From Corynebacterium pseudogenitalium (GTDB taxonomy: Bacteria > Actinomycetota > Actinomycetes > Mycobacteriales > Mycobacteriaceae): a stretch of DNA of 64,000 bases. Numbering within the stretch: position 1 is the stretch's first letter; each line of letters starts with the position of its first letter. This document shows positions 57,012 to 64,000 of this stretch, one piece after another. The position numbers and the translations under genes were made by a program. The notes beneath the pieces were generated by a model. It had not been told where the DNA came from, made no database searches, and saw only the letters and a list, made by a program, of their open reading frames with translations. The stretch spans positions 1,488,001 to 1,552,000 of the forward strand of contig NZ_CP072934.1 in the NCBI RefSeq assembly GCF_024453815.1, in the 5' to 3' direction.

Positions 57012-58511
57012 CTAACGGTACCGGCGTCGCTCTGATTGGTTCGGTCGTGGTCTCCGTTGCGTTACCTCGACATTCCTGGTGGGCCGGGGCGAGTGCCGCT
57101 GAGCACGGTCGTCTGGGGCAACTCGGTGAGCAACAGGCACTCCGTACCGTTGCTCTCGGCGTGACTGCTCATGTGTACGAGTTCGCTCCGCGCGAGTCGC
57201 GCGCAGCTGTGCCGTCGCCTTCGGCTCCGGGACGAACAGCATTCTGTCGAAGCGTGGGCGCCCGTAGTTCTGCATGGCCGAGACTGCGTCGGGCTCGTGG
57301 CGGGCAATGGAGGCCAGCATGCCCATCGACCACAAGGTAATCACTGCCGAGGTACCACCGGCGGACAACATCGGCAGCTGAATACCCGTCACCGGCACAA
57401 GGCCGACGACGTACCCGATGTTAATGAACGCCTGCGAAACTACGCCTGCTGTTAACGAGGCAGCGGCGAGTCCCTGGAACGATGTCTGTGCGCGTTGCGC
57501 AGTGCGCAAACCGAAGTAGCCAAGGGCAGCAAACAGGGCGATCACCATAATGCCGCCCCACATACCGAGCTCTTCGCCGATGACGGCGAAGATGAAGTCG
57601 TTTCGAGCCTCTGGGAGGTAGAACCACTTCGCGCGGGACTGTCCGAGGCCGACGCCGAAGAGGGAGCCGTCGGCAAGAGAAAGGAATCCTTGGTGCGTCT
57701 GGAACGCAGCACCGCGAGTATCGCTGAAGTTTCCGAACAGCGCCTCGAAGTAGACGTGGAAGCGTTGCGAGCGGAAGCCGCCAAGCAGGAACAACATGAC
57801 CGCTGCGGCACCGATGAGCCCGCAGAGGATGCCGATGGCCTTGAGCGGGAAGCCTGCGAACCACAGCACAAAGATCACGATGGCGGCAAACGACATGGTC
57901 ATGCCGGCGTCACCCTGCTTCGCAATCAGGAGGATGCACACGCCCGCTCCAAGCAAGAACTGTGCGGTCGGCGACTGCCACGCAGGCGCCGATGCTGGCG
58001 GCTGCTTCTTCGACAGCACCGCAGCACCCCAAATTGCAATAGCCACACGGGCGAACTCAGAAGGCTGCATCGTCAACGAGCCGAACATCAGCCACGATTG
58101 CGAACCGACTTCCTCACGTCCGGTACCGATTAGCAGCACCAGTACCAGCAGGAACACCGCGAAGAGGAATAGTGGCGTGGCCAGCTTCCGGATGCGCTCG
58201 GGCGGGACCAACAGCGAAACCCAAAACAAGACAAGGCCCGCCAGCACCATCAGGGATTGCCGAAGCGCAGTCGACCACACGCTACTCGAAGCAGCGAACG
58301 ATGACGCCATCGACGAGCTCATCACCATCACGATGCCCAACGCAGCCAGCACCAGCACCACGGTCCGAATCACGGTGTAGTCAATGAGGGGCCGCTGCTC
58401 AAGCGCCGCAATGAACGACGTATGTGCCCGGCCCAGTGCGCTTTGAGGCACGTCGCGGGTGCCAGTCTTTGGCGCACGCGCCGGCGGTTGCTGTCGACGA
58501 TTTCGCTTCAT
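57012..58511 (-). CDS. ftsW: Lipid II polymerase of division, FtsW
   Basis: A SEDS-family glycosyltransferase that polymerises lipid II at the septum with its partner penicillin-binding protein. 499 residues with about ten membrane helices. A soluble N-terminal tail of about 45 residues, then helix 1 at about 46–66; conserved SQSWLMFGSLTMQPSEFARVAI (about 135–156, the extracellular loop with the catalytic Asp position usually in this region), and PVTGIQLPMLSAGGTSAV near residue 370. A basic disordered C-terminus (about 430–499, many Arg and Gln) is a corynebacterial trait. It lies between murD and murG. Confidence 0.95.
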   Translation of the reverse strand: MKRNRRQQPPARAPKTGTRDVPQSALGRAHTSFIAALEQRPLIDYTVIRTVVLVLAALGIVMVMSSSMASSFAASSSVWSTALRQSLMVLAGLVLFWVSLLVPPERIRKLATPLFLFAVFLLVLVLLIGTGREEVGSQSWLMFGSLTMQPSEFARVAIAIWGAAVLSKKQPPASAPAWQSPTAQFLLGAGVCILLIAKQGDAGMTMSFAAIVIFVLWFAGFPLKAIGILCGLIGAAAVMLFLLGGFRSQRFHVYFEALFGNFSDTRGAAFQTHQGFLSLADGSLFGVGLGQSRAKWFYLPEARNDFIFAVIGEELGMWGGIMVIALFAALGYFGLRTAQRAQTSFQGLAAASLTAGVVSQAFINIGYVVGLVPVTGIQLPMLSAGGTSAVITLWSMGMLASIARHEPDAVSAMQNYGRPRFDRMLFVPEPKATAQLRATRAERTRTHEQSRREQRYGVPVAHRVAPDDRAQRHSPRPTRNVEVTQRRPRPNQSERRRYR

Positions 58512-58554
58512 GGCACCTCATTACCCTTCGCTTCGAACACTGCTGTGTCTCAAG

Positions 58555-59970
58555 TTACTGTAGTGAAAAGTGTCGCCTGGCGGCCGCACGAAACGCGTCG
58601 CCGCGCGCAGACATACCCGGATACATGTCCAGGCTCGCGGCAGCCGGTGCCAGCACAACGCTATCGCCAGGCTGCGCATGCTCTCCAGCAAAGCGAACCA
58701 CGGCGTCCATTGCCACCTCGGGGTCAGTCGAGTCAGTCGCAAAGATAGGCAGGTCAGGTGCCAGCCGCTTGACGGCGTCGTAAATTTCCATGCGGTCGAC
58801 CCCAAGCAGCGCTACGGCACGCATGTGCCCCACATGTTTTTCGACGACCTCATCAATCGCAGCGCCCTTCAGCTGACCACCTGCAACCCACACGACGGTG
58901 CCCGCCCCGGTCAACGCCGAATCAGCCGCGTGCGGGTTCGTCGCCTTCGAGTTGTCGATCCACCGAACGCCATTCGCCTCGTGGACCACGGCTCCGCGAT
59001 GCCCCGCAACGTGGAAGCCTGCGAGTGCTTCACGAATCTCAGAGGGTGTCGCACCACACAGCAACGCCACGGCAGCGGCGGCGCCTGCGTCCAGCACGCC
59101 TGCAGCACCCGCGGGTTCAATGCCATTCGTATCTGCCAGTTCAAGGACCGAGCCGTCGCGGTGCGCAACGAGCTTGCCGTCGATAACACCGACCTGGCCC
59201 TCTTCGGGCTGGCCGAGCGTAAAACCGAAGAATTGCTTGCGGTCATTCTGTGCCACGATCGCTTGCACGTGCTCGTCATCGATGCCGACCACGGCGTTGG
59301 AAGCTTTGAGCACCTTCGCCTTCGCAGCCGCGTACGCCTCGAATGAGCCGTGCCAGTCAATGTGGTCGTCCGCAAGGTTGAGTAGAACTGCCGCGTTGGG
59401 AACGAGCTGGCTCGACCAATGCAACTGGAAACTGGACAGCTCGGCCACGAGCACGTCGACACGCTGGGGAGCCACCACCGCGTCAGCCACGGCGGTACCG
59501 ATGTTTCCGCACGCCAGCGCACGCTTACCAGTGCGGGCAGATGCCTCCTGCATCATGGCTGCGAGCATGCCAGTGGTGGTGGTTTTACCGTTCGTGCCTG
59601 TCACAACGAGCCACTCGCGCGGTGGCCCGAACACGCCCGCGCGATCCAACCGGTAGCACAGCTCGACATCACCGATGACATCGAGTTGGGCCGAGGCGGC
59701 GTCGACAAGCAGCGGCGTGTCGGGCCTCCACCCTGGAGACGTCACTACTACCCCGACCTCACCGAAGTACTCGTGTGCCAGCTGCGTATCGACGGCCCGC
59801 ACTCCCCACGTGCGCTCAGCGAACTCGCGGTTTTCCTCGCTGTCGTCCGCGACGATGCATGGAACGCCGACCTGCTGGAGCATGCCGAGCACCCCTCGGC
59901 CCGAAACGCCCGCACCAGCCAGCAGCACGCCGCGGGAAATCTCTGCGGGGATCATACTCGTATCGGTCAT
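58555..59970 (-). CDS. murD: UDP-N-acetylmuramoylalanine–D-glutamate ligase
   Basis: MurD adds D-glutamate to UDP-MurNAc-L-Ala. 471 residues. ATP loop [15 protein letters not shown] (about 123–137), [11 protein letters not shown] (about 173–183), [13 protein letters not shown] with the conserved His, and the substrate-binding region [25 protein letters not shown] (about 306–330) including the SKATN motif. The start ATG 59970 overlaps the mraY stop as ATGA, the usual coupling; the frame extends ten codons upstream. Confidence 0.96.
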   Translation of the reverse strand: MTDTSMIPAEISRGVLLAGAGVSGRGVLGMLQQVGVPCIVADDSEENREFAERTWGVRAVDTQLAHEYFGEVGVVVTSPGWRPDTPLLVDAASAQLDVIGDVELCYRLDRAGVFGPPREWLVVTGTNGKTTTTGMLAAMMQEASARTGKRALACGNIGTAVADAVVAPQRVDVLVAELSSFQLHWSSQLVPNAAVLLNLADDHIDWHGSFEAYAAAKAKVLKASNAVVGIDDEHVQAIVAQNDRKQFFGFTLGQPEEGQVGVIDGKLVAHRDGSVLELADTNGIEPAGAAGVLDAGAAAAVALLCGATPSEIREALAGFHVAGHRGAVVHEANGVRWIDNSKATNPHAADSALTGAGTVVWVAGGQLKGAAIDEVVEKHVGHMRAVALLGVDRMEIYDAVKRLAPDLPIFATDSTDPEVAMDAVVRFAGEHAQPGDSVVLAPAAASLDMYPGMSARGDAFRAAARRHFSLQ

Positions 59971-61076
59971 GACAGCGTCACTCCGTTCTGTGTGAGCCAC
60001 TCACCGTAGAAAATTGCGGTGCCGAGCGCGACCGCCATCGCAGCGATGAGCCAGAAACGCACAACCACGGTTGTCTCCGCCCAGCCTCCTTGCTCAAAGT
60101 GGTGGTGGAACGGCGCCATCCGGAACACGCGCTTGCCGGTGGACTTAAACGATGCCACCTGGATGACCACCGAGGCTGCCTCGAGCACGAAGAGTGCGCC
60201 AATGATGATCATCAGAAGCTCGGTCTTGGATGCCACTGACAGGCCCGCTACGAGGCCACCGAGCGCCAGCGAACCCGTATCACCCATGAAAATCTTGGCC
60301 GGGGACGCGTTCCACCACAGGAATCCAACGCAGGCACCGAAGCCTGCAGCCGCAAGCACCGCCAAGTCAAGCGGGTCACGGACGTTGTAGCAGCCCGCTG
60401 CCAGCGCTGCCTCGCAAGAGTTCCGGAACTGCCAGAACGTGATCATGGTGTACGCGGCCATCACCAGAGCAGTCGTACCAGCGGCCAACCCGTCGAGCCC
60501 GTCGGTGAGGTTCACCGCGTTCGACCAAGCAGCCAGCAGAATGTAGATAAAGATCAGGAACAGAATTGCGCCAAGGATTCCGCCGCCGACCGCGATGTCA
60601 ATCGTTTCGATATCGCGTACAAAACTGAGCAGGGTCGAGCCTGGCGTCAAGCCGTTCTCGTCAGGGAATCGCGTGATCAGCAGGCCGAAAACAATGGCAA
60701 TTGCAAACTGGGACACAAGCTTCGCAGTCTTATTCAAACCGAGATTGCGCTTCATGAAGAGTTTAATACCGTCGTCGGCAAGCCCGACCAGGCCAAGCGC
60801 CAATGTCAAGCCCAGCACGATGACGCCGCTCGCGGTAAACGCCGCGTGGTTAGTGGCCAGCGCGACAATCGAGCTAGCCAAGTAGCCCAGCGTGATCGCG
60901 AGCAAAATAGCGATGCCACCCATCGTTGGGGTGCCGCGCTTCCGCGCGTGCGACTGCGGCCCGTCCTCCCGAATTTCCTGGCCGATCTCGCGGCGGTGGA
61001 AATACCGAATCAACAAAGGTGTGACAAAAATGGAAACGAGGAAGCTAATAACTCCTGCGACAATTACTTGAATCAT
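59967..61076 (-). CDS. mraY: Phospho-MurNAc-pentapeptide transferase MraY
   Basis: MraY moves phospho-MurNAc-pentapeptide to undecaprenyl phosphate, making lipid I. 369 residues, about ten membrane helices. Mg-site aspartates in [12 protein letters not shown] (about 107–118), substrate site [16 protein letters not shown] (about 203–218) and [12 protein letters not shown] (about 281–292). The HHHFEQGGW segment near residue 335 is the family's His-rich signature. Last bases overlap murD; murF ends nine bases before its start. Confidence 0.97.
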   Translation of the reverse strand: MIQVIVAGVISFLVSIFVTPLLIRYFHRREIGQEIREDGPQSHARKRGTPTMGGIAILLAITLGYLASSIVALATNHAAFTASGVIVLGLTLALGLVGLADDGIKLFMKRNLGLNKTAKLVSQFAIAIVFGLLITRFPDENGLTPGSTLLSFVRDIETIDIAVGGGILGAILFLIFIYILLAAWSNAVNLTDGLDGLAAGTTALVMAAYTMITFWQFRNSCEAALAAGCYNVRDPLDLAVLAAAGFGACVGFLWWNASPAKIFMGDTGSLALGGLVAGLSVASKTELLMIIIGALFVLEAASVVIQVASFKSTGKRVFRMAPFHHHFEQGGWAETTVVVRFWLIAAMAVALGTAIFYGEWLTQNGVTLS

Positions 61077-61085
61077 GTGAGACTG

Positions 61086-62624
61086 CTACCTTGCTTCATT
61101 CTCATTGGTTGACTTACTTTGACTGTCAAGCGTACGGGTGCGCATGAGTTGTTCAGCCACCACCCACAACTTTTGGGCGTTCGACGCTTTGACCAGCACC
61201 ACTGCTGGCGGGGGTGTGGCAGTGGCAATCGTAGCTTCAACAGCGTTGCTTGCCTCGGCACTATCGGCAACAGACTGTGTGGCGATGCCCTGCTGCTGTG
61301 CCGCTTGCGCCAGCGATTCCATCGCGTCACTTTGCCCCACTGCTACGAGGTCCGTGATGTTGTGCTTTACCAGTTCTCCGGCGAGCTCAGCGTGGGCTGA
61401 CGCGGACTCCTCGCCGAGCTCGCCCATCTCACCGAGCACCGCTATCGAGCGCGCCCCCGGGTGTGCGGCAGCCGTCGACGCAAGCGCTGCGATACCGGCA
61501 CGCATTGATTCAGGGTTTGCGTTGTACGCGTCGTTAATGACAGTCACGCCATCCTCGCGGGTGCGCACATCCATGCGGTTCACGGATACGGTCCGTGCCT
61601 GGCTCAGCGCTGCCGCGATCGCTTCAGGCTGCATGCCCGCACCGAAACCGACTGCCGCCGCAGCAAGCGCGTTGCCAACCTGGTGGGCGCCGTGCACGCC
61701 CAGGCGAACTCTGTGCTGTTGCCCGTCTGGCGTGTGCATCACAAACGATGCTCGGGCAACCTCGTCCAATGAGATGTCTGTGGCAAAAAAGTCTGCTTCG
61801 GGCGAGCCCTCAGCCGAAAACATCCACACCTTCGCAGTTGTGCGGGGGCGCATACCTGCAACAAATGGGTCATCGGCGTTCAAGATGGCGATTCCACCGT
61901 GATCCGCATCAGGGAGTGATTCGACTAACTCGCCCTTCGCCTGAGCAATCGCCTCGCGTGAGCCAAACTCCCCAAGGTGTGCGGAGCCAACGTTGAGCAC
62001 CACGCCGATTGATGGCGGGGCAATCTTTGCAAGATGCGCGATGTGCCCAATGCCCCTCGCGGACATCTCCGCCACCAAAAACGCCGTCTCCTGTGTGCAG
62101 CGCAGCACCGTGTACGGGTGACCAATCTCGTTATTAAAGGATCCCGGAGGAGCCACGGTCTCGCCTTTGTGGCGAAGCACCGCAGCGATCAGGTCTTTCG
62201 TCGAGGTCTTCCCCGCCGAACCGGTCACGCCGACAATTGTGAGTCCGTGTTCGCGAACTAGGCGGCGAGCCACGTGCGCTGCGAGCTTCGAAAGGCCCGC
62301 GACAACACCGAGTGCACTGCCCGTTGGGTCGCTCGCAGCCAAGTCAGAGTTGTCATCTGGCCGAATCTCGGCGCACGGAACGATCACCGCAGGAGCACCC
62401 ACGTCGCGCGTGGTTATGGCGGCTACCGCGCCCTGCTCCAATGCCGTGCCGACGAAGTCGTGTCCATCAACCCTCGCGCCTTTCAGCGCAAGGAAAAGGT
62501 CGCCCTCAGACACCTTCCGCGAATCAAACTCGACGCCACCCGATACTTTCGCCTCGGGGTCCGCCTCCTTCGACAGCGTTCCCCCGACGATCTCGGCGAT
62601 CTCACCCAACGAACATGCAATCAT
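61086..62624 (-). CDS. murF: UDP-MurNAc-tripeptide–D-Ala-D-Ala ligase MurF
   Basis: MurF adds D-Ala-D-Ala to the UDP-MurNAc tripeptide. 512 residues. ATP loop VGVTGSAGKTSTKDLI (about 137–152); MSARGIGHIAHLAKI; NVGSAHLGEFGSREA; ATP-site INDAYNANPESMRAGI (about 358–373), the MurF signature. A C-terminal Glu/Ala/Val-rich domain ends it. Start ATG 62624, nine bases after murE. Length slightly above the usual about 450–470 because of the C-terminal segment. Confidence 0.95.
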   Translation of the reverse strand: MIACSLGEIAEIVGGTLSKEADPEAKVSGGVEFDSRKVSEGDLFLALKGARVDGHDFVGTALEQGAVAAITTRDVGAPAVIVPCAEIRPDDNSDLAASDPTGSALGVVAGLSKLAAHVARRLVREHGLTIVGVTGSAGKTSTKDLIAAVLRHKGETVAPPGSFNNEIGHPYTVLRCTQETAFLVAEMSARGIGHIAHLAKIAPPSIGVVLNVGSAHLGEFGSREAIAQAKGELVESLPDADHGGIAILNADDPFVAGMRPRTTAKVWMFSAEGSPEADFFATDISLDEVARASFVMHTPDGQQHRVRLGVHGAHQVGNALAAAAVGFGAGMQPEAIAAALSQARTVSVNRMDVRTREDGVTVINDAYNANPESMRAGIAALASTAAAHPGARSIAVLGEMGELGEESASAHAELAGELVKHNITDLVAVGQSDAMESLAQAAQQQGIATQSVADSAEASNAVEATIATATPPPAVVLVKASNAQKLWVVAEQLMRTRTLDSQSKSTNENEAR

Positions 62625-62633
62625 TATCTACTG

Positions 62634-64000
62634 TTACCTCGCGAAAGTTTCTAGGGCGCGACGCATCTCTTCCCGATCATCGAAGTGGTGCGTCGTAGTG
62701 CCAACAATCTGGCCGACTTCATGCCCCTTGCCAACGACAATGACCGCATCTCCCGGCTGTGCCCACTGCACCAGAGCGTCAATCGCCGCAGCGCGGTCGC
62801 CGATTTCACGCACCTCCGGGTGGTGGGGAGCATCCGCGAGTTCCAATGCACCACGCAGCACCTCCGCGCGGATCGATGCTGGGTCCTCTGTACGCGGGTT
62901 ATCATCAGTCACCACCACAAAGTCAGCACGCTGCGCAGATTCGCGGCCCATGATGACGCGTTTCGACGCATCCCTGTCCCCGCCGGCGCCAACAGCAATG
63001 CCGACGCGCCCAGCCACTTGCTTTCGGAGCGTATCCAGCACGGCTGCGATGGCCGCAGGCTTATGCGCGTAGTCCACGACTGCAACAAACGGTTGCCCGC
63101 AGTCGATGCGTTCCATACGTCCAGGGACCTGCGCTTTTGATAGGCCCTTCATGAATGCATCTACATCAACGTCGGCGGTGTACGCCATAGCGGTTGCCAA
63201 GGCAGCGTTAGCCACGTTGAACGCGCCCGGCATTTGCAGCGTCAACGTGTGAGTCGAAGTGGGCGTCGATAAGGAAATCTCTTGCGCGCCAGTCTTGTCT
63301 GCGGACAGCTGCTTCGCGCTCACGTCGACCCCAACCTGGCCGTGGGTGCCAACGCGAACCGGGTGCTGTGCCCGGTCAGCCATGCGCTCGCCCCACTCGT
63401 CATCGACGCAAACTACCGCGCGTTTCGCGGCACTGCGCGACGTCGGGTCAAAGAAGAGCGCCTTCGCCTCAAAGTACTCCTCCATTGTTTTATGGAAGTC
63501 CAGGTGATCCTGGCTCAGGTTTGTAAACCCAGCGACATCGAAAGACGTGCCACTCACCCTGCCAAGCATGAGCGCGTGGGAAGAAACCTCCATCACTACG
63601 TGCGTCACTCCAGCCTGCAGCATGCGGCGGAACAGAGCCTGCAGCGTCGGGGCTTCCGGGGTAGTCAGGGACGTTGGAACGTACTCGCCGAGAATCTTCG
63701 TGCCGGTGGTGCCAATCAGACCTACCTTCGCTCCTGCTGCCTCAAGCCCCTTCTCCAGCATGTACGTCACGGTAGTCTTGCCAGACGTGCCGGTAACCCC
63801 GAGCAGCGTCATGTGCTCGGATGGGTGACCATACACCTCGGCTGACACATCGCCGAGAACTTCGCGAACGTCTTCGACGACCAGCACCGGCCGCGTTTCC
63901 CCTTGGCCCTCGAGGATCTTCGCGCCTGCATTGTCAGTAAAGATGGCGCCCGCTGGGCACTGCTTTGCAAACGTTGCACCATGCACGCGGGTGCCGGGCA
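62634..64000 (-). CDS. murE: UDP-MurNAc-dipeptide–2,6-diaminopimelate ligase MurE (5' part cut by window)
   Basis: The frame is still open at base 64000 (residues ...PGTRVHGATFAKQC), so the N-terminus of about 50–60 residues lies outside. MurE adds the third residue of the stem peptide. ATP loop LGVTGTSGKTTVTYML, then TNLSQDHLDFHKTMEEYF and the amino-acid specificity motif DDNPRTEDP: the Asp-Asn-Pro-Arg form indicates meso-diaminopimelate rather than lysine, as expected for a corynebacterial wall. The last residues are EEMRRALETFAR. Confidence 0.95.
   Translation of the reverse strand, partial: PGTRVHGATFAKQCPAGAIFTDNAGAKILEGQGETRPVLVVEDVREVLGDVSAEVYGHPSEHMTLLGVTGTSGKTTVTYMLEKGLEAAGAKVGLIGTTGTKILGEYVPTSLTTPEAPTLQALFRRMLQAGVTHVVMEVSSHALMLGRVSGTSFDVAGFTNLSQDHLDFHKTMEEYFEAKALFFDPTSRSAAKRAVVCVDDEWGERMADRAQHPVRVGTHGQVGVDVSAKQLSADKTGAQEISLSTPTSTHTLTLQMPGAFNVANAALATAMAYTADVDVDAFMKGLSKAQVPGRMERIDCGQPFVAVVDYAHKPAAIAAVLDTLRKQVAGRVGIAVGAGGDRDASKRVIMGRESAQRADFVVVTDDNPRTEDPASIRAEVLRGALELADAPHHPEVREIGDRAAAIDALVQWAQPGDAVIVVGKGHEVGQIVGTTTHHFDDREEMRRALETFAR

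Overview
The window is a contiguous chromosomal segment of a Corynebacterium (Actinobacteria, Mycobacteriales). The evidence is the gene order: hisDCB–(small membrane protein)–MFS–hisHA–impA–hisFI, a treY/relS/treZ trehalose block, and a dcw cell-wall and division cluster with wag31, sepF and FtsZ but no FtsA. Other support comes from lipoprotein and mycolate-lineage features and from frequent GTG/TTG starts and apparently leaderless transcripts. I found no tRNA, rRNA, CRISPR array, insertion sequence or phage gene. The two edge genes, glgP on the left and murE on the right, are cut by the window.

Layout. 1–3278: end of glycogen phosphorylase, then pyk and lgt on the minus strand. 3297–12859 (minus): histidine biosynthesis. 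Reading downstream it runs hisD, hisC, hisB, a 51-residue membrane protein, an MFS transporter, hisH, hisA, impA, hisF and hisI. It is followed by a Trp-region membrane protein and a TrpC-like protein that has lost its catalytic residues; both look like relics of a his–trp–lgt arrangement. 12992–14205: a membrane protein and a lipoprotein. 14400–26095 (mostly plus): a TetR regulator and glgX, a PH-like/exonuclease/BRCT protein, an unknown protein, treY, the small alarmone synthetase relS, and treZ; an S4-domain protein, a small membrane protein and a YigZ/IMPACT protein lie on the opposite strand. 26079–29720: ilvA, two adjacent small exported proteins of unknown function, and a MetE-family protein.

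29822–40344: dnaE, a MacB-type ABC permease and ATPase with a lipoprotein adaptor, an unknown anchored protein, an RluD-type pseudouridine synthase, lspA and a divergent lipoprotein. 40379–45090: an ABC-F ATPase, an Mtb12-like lipoprotein, L-asparaginase and DNA polymerase IV. 45097–48546: isoleucyl-tRNA synthetase with a T-box leader. 48630–64000 (all minus): wag31 (DivIVA), a YggT protein, sepF, yggS, pgeF, ftsZ, ftsQ, murC, murG, ftsW, murD, mraY, murF and murE. These make and incorporate lipid II and build the polar/septal machinery.

How the parts work together: glgP and glgX degrade glycogen, and treY/treZ convert maltooligosaccharides to trehalose, the sugar used for mycolyl transfer in this lineage. 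Histidine genes form one long convergently organised strand with a probable second promoter at hisH. Lgt and LspA serve the lipoproteins encoded nearby. The most notable observations are the catalytically dead TrpC-like protein with its relic context, the ileS T-box with a type-2 IleRS, a small membrane gene between hisB and the MFS gene, several likely leaderless starts, and the tandem pair of small exported proteins at 27563–28432 preceded by a 17-base palindrome.
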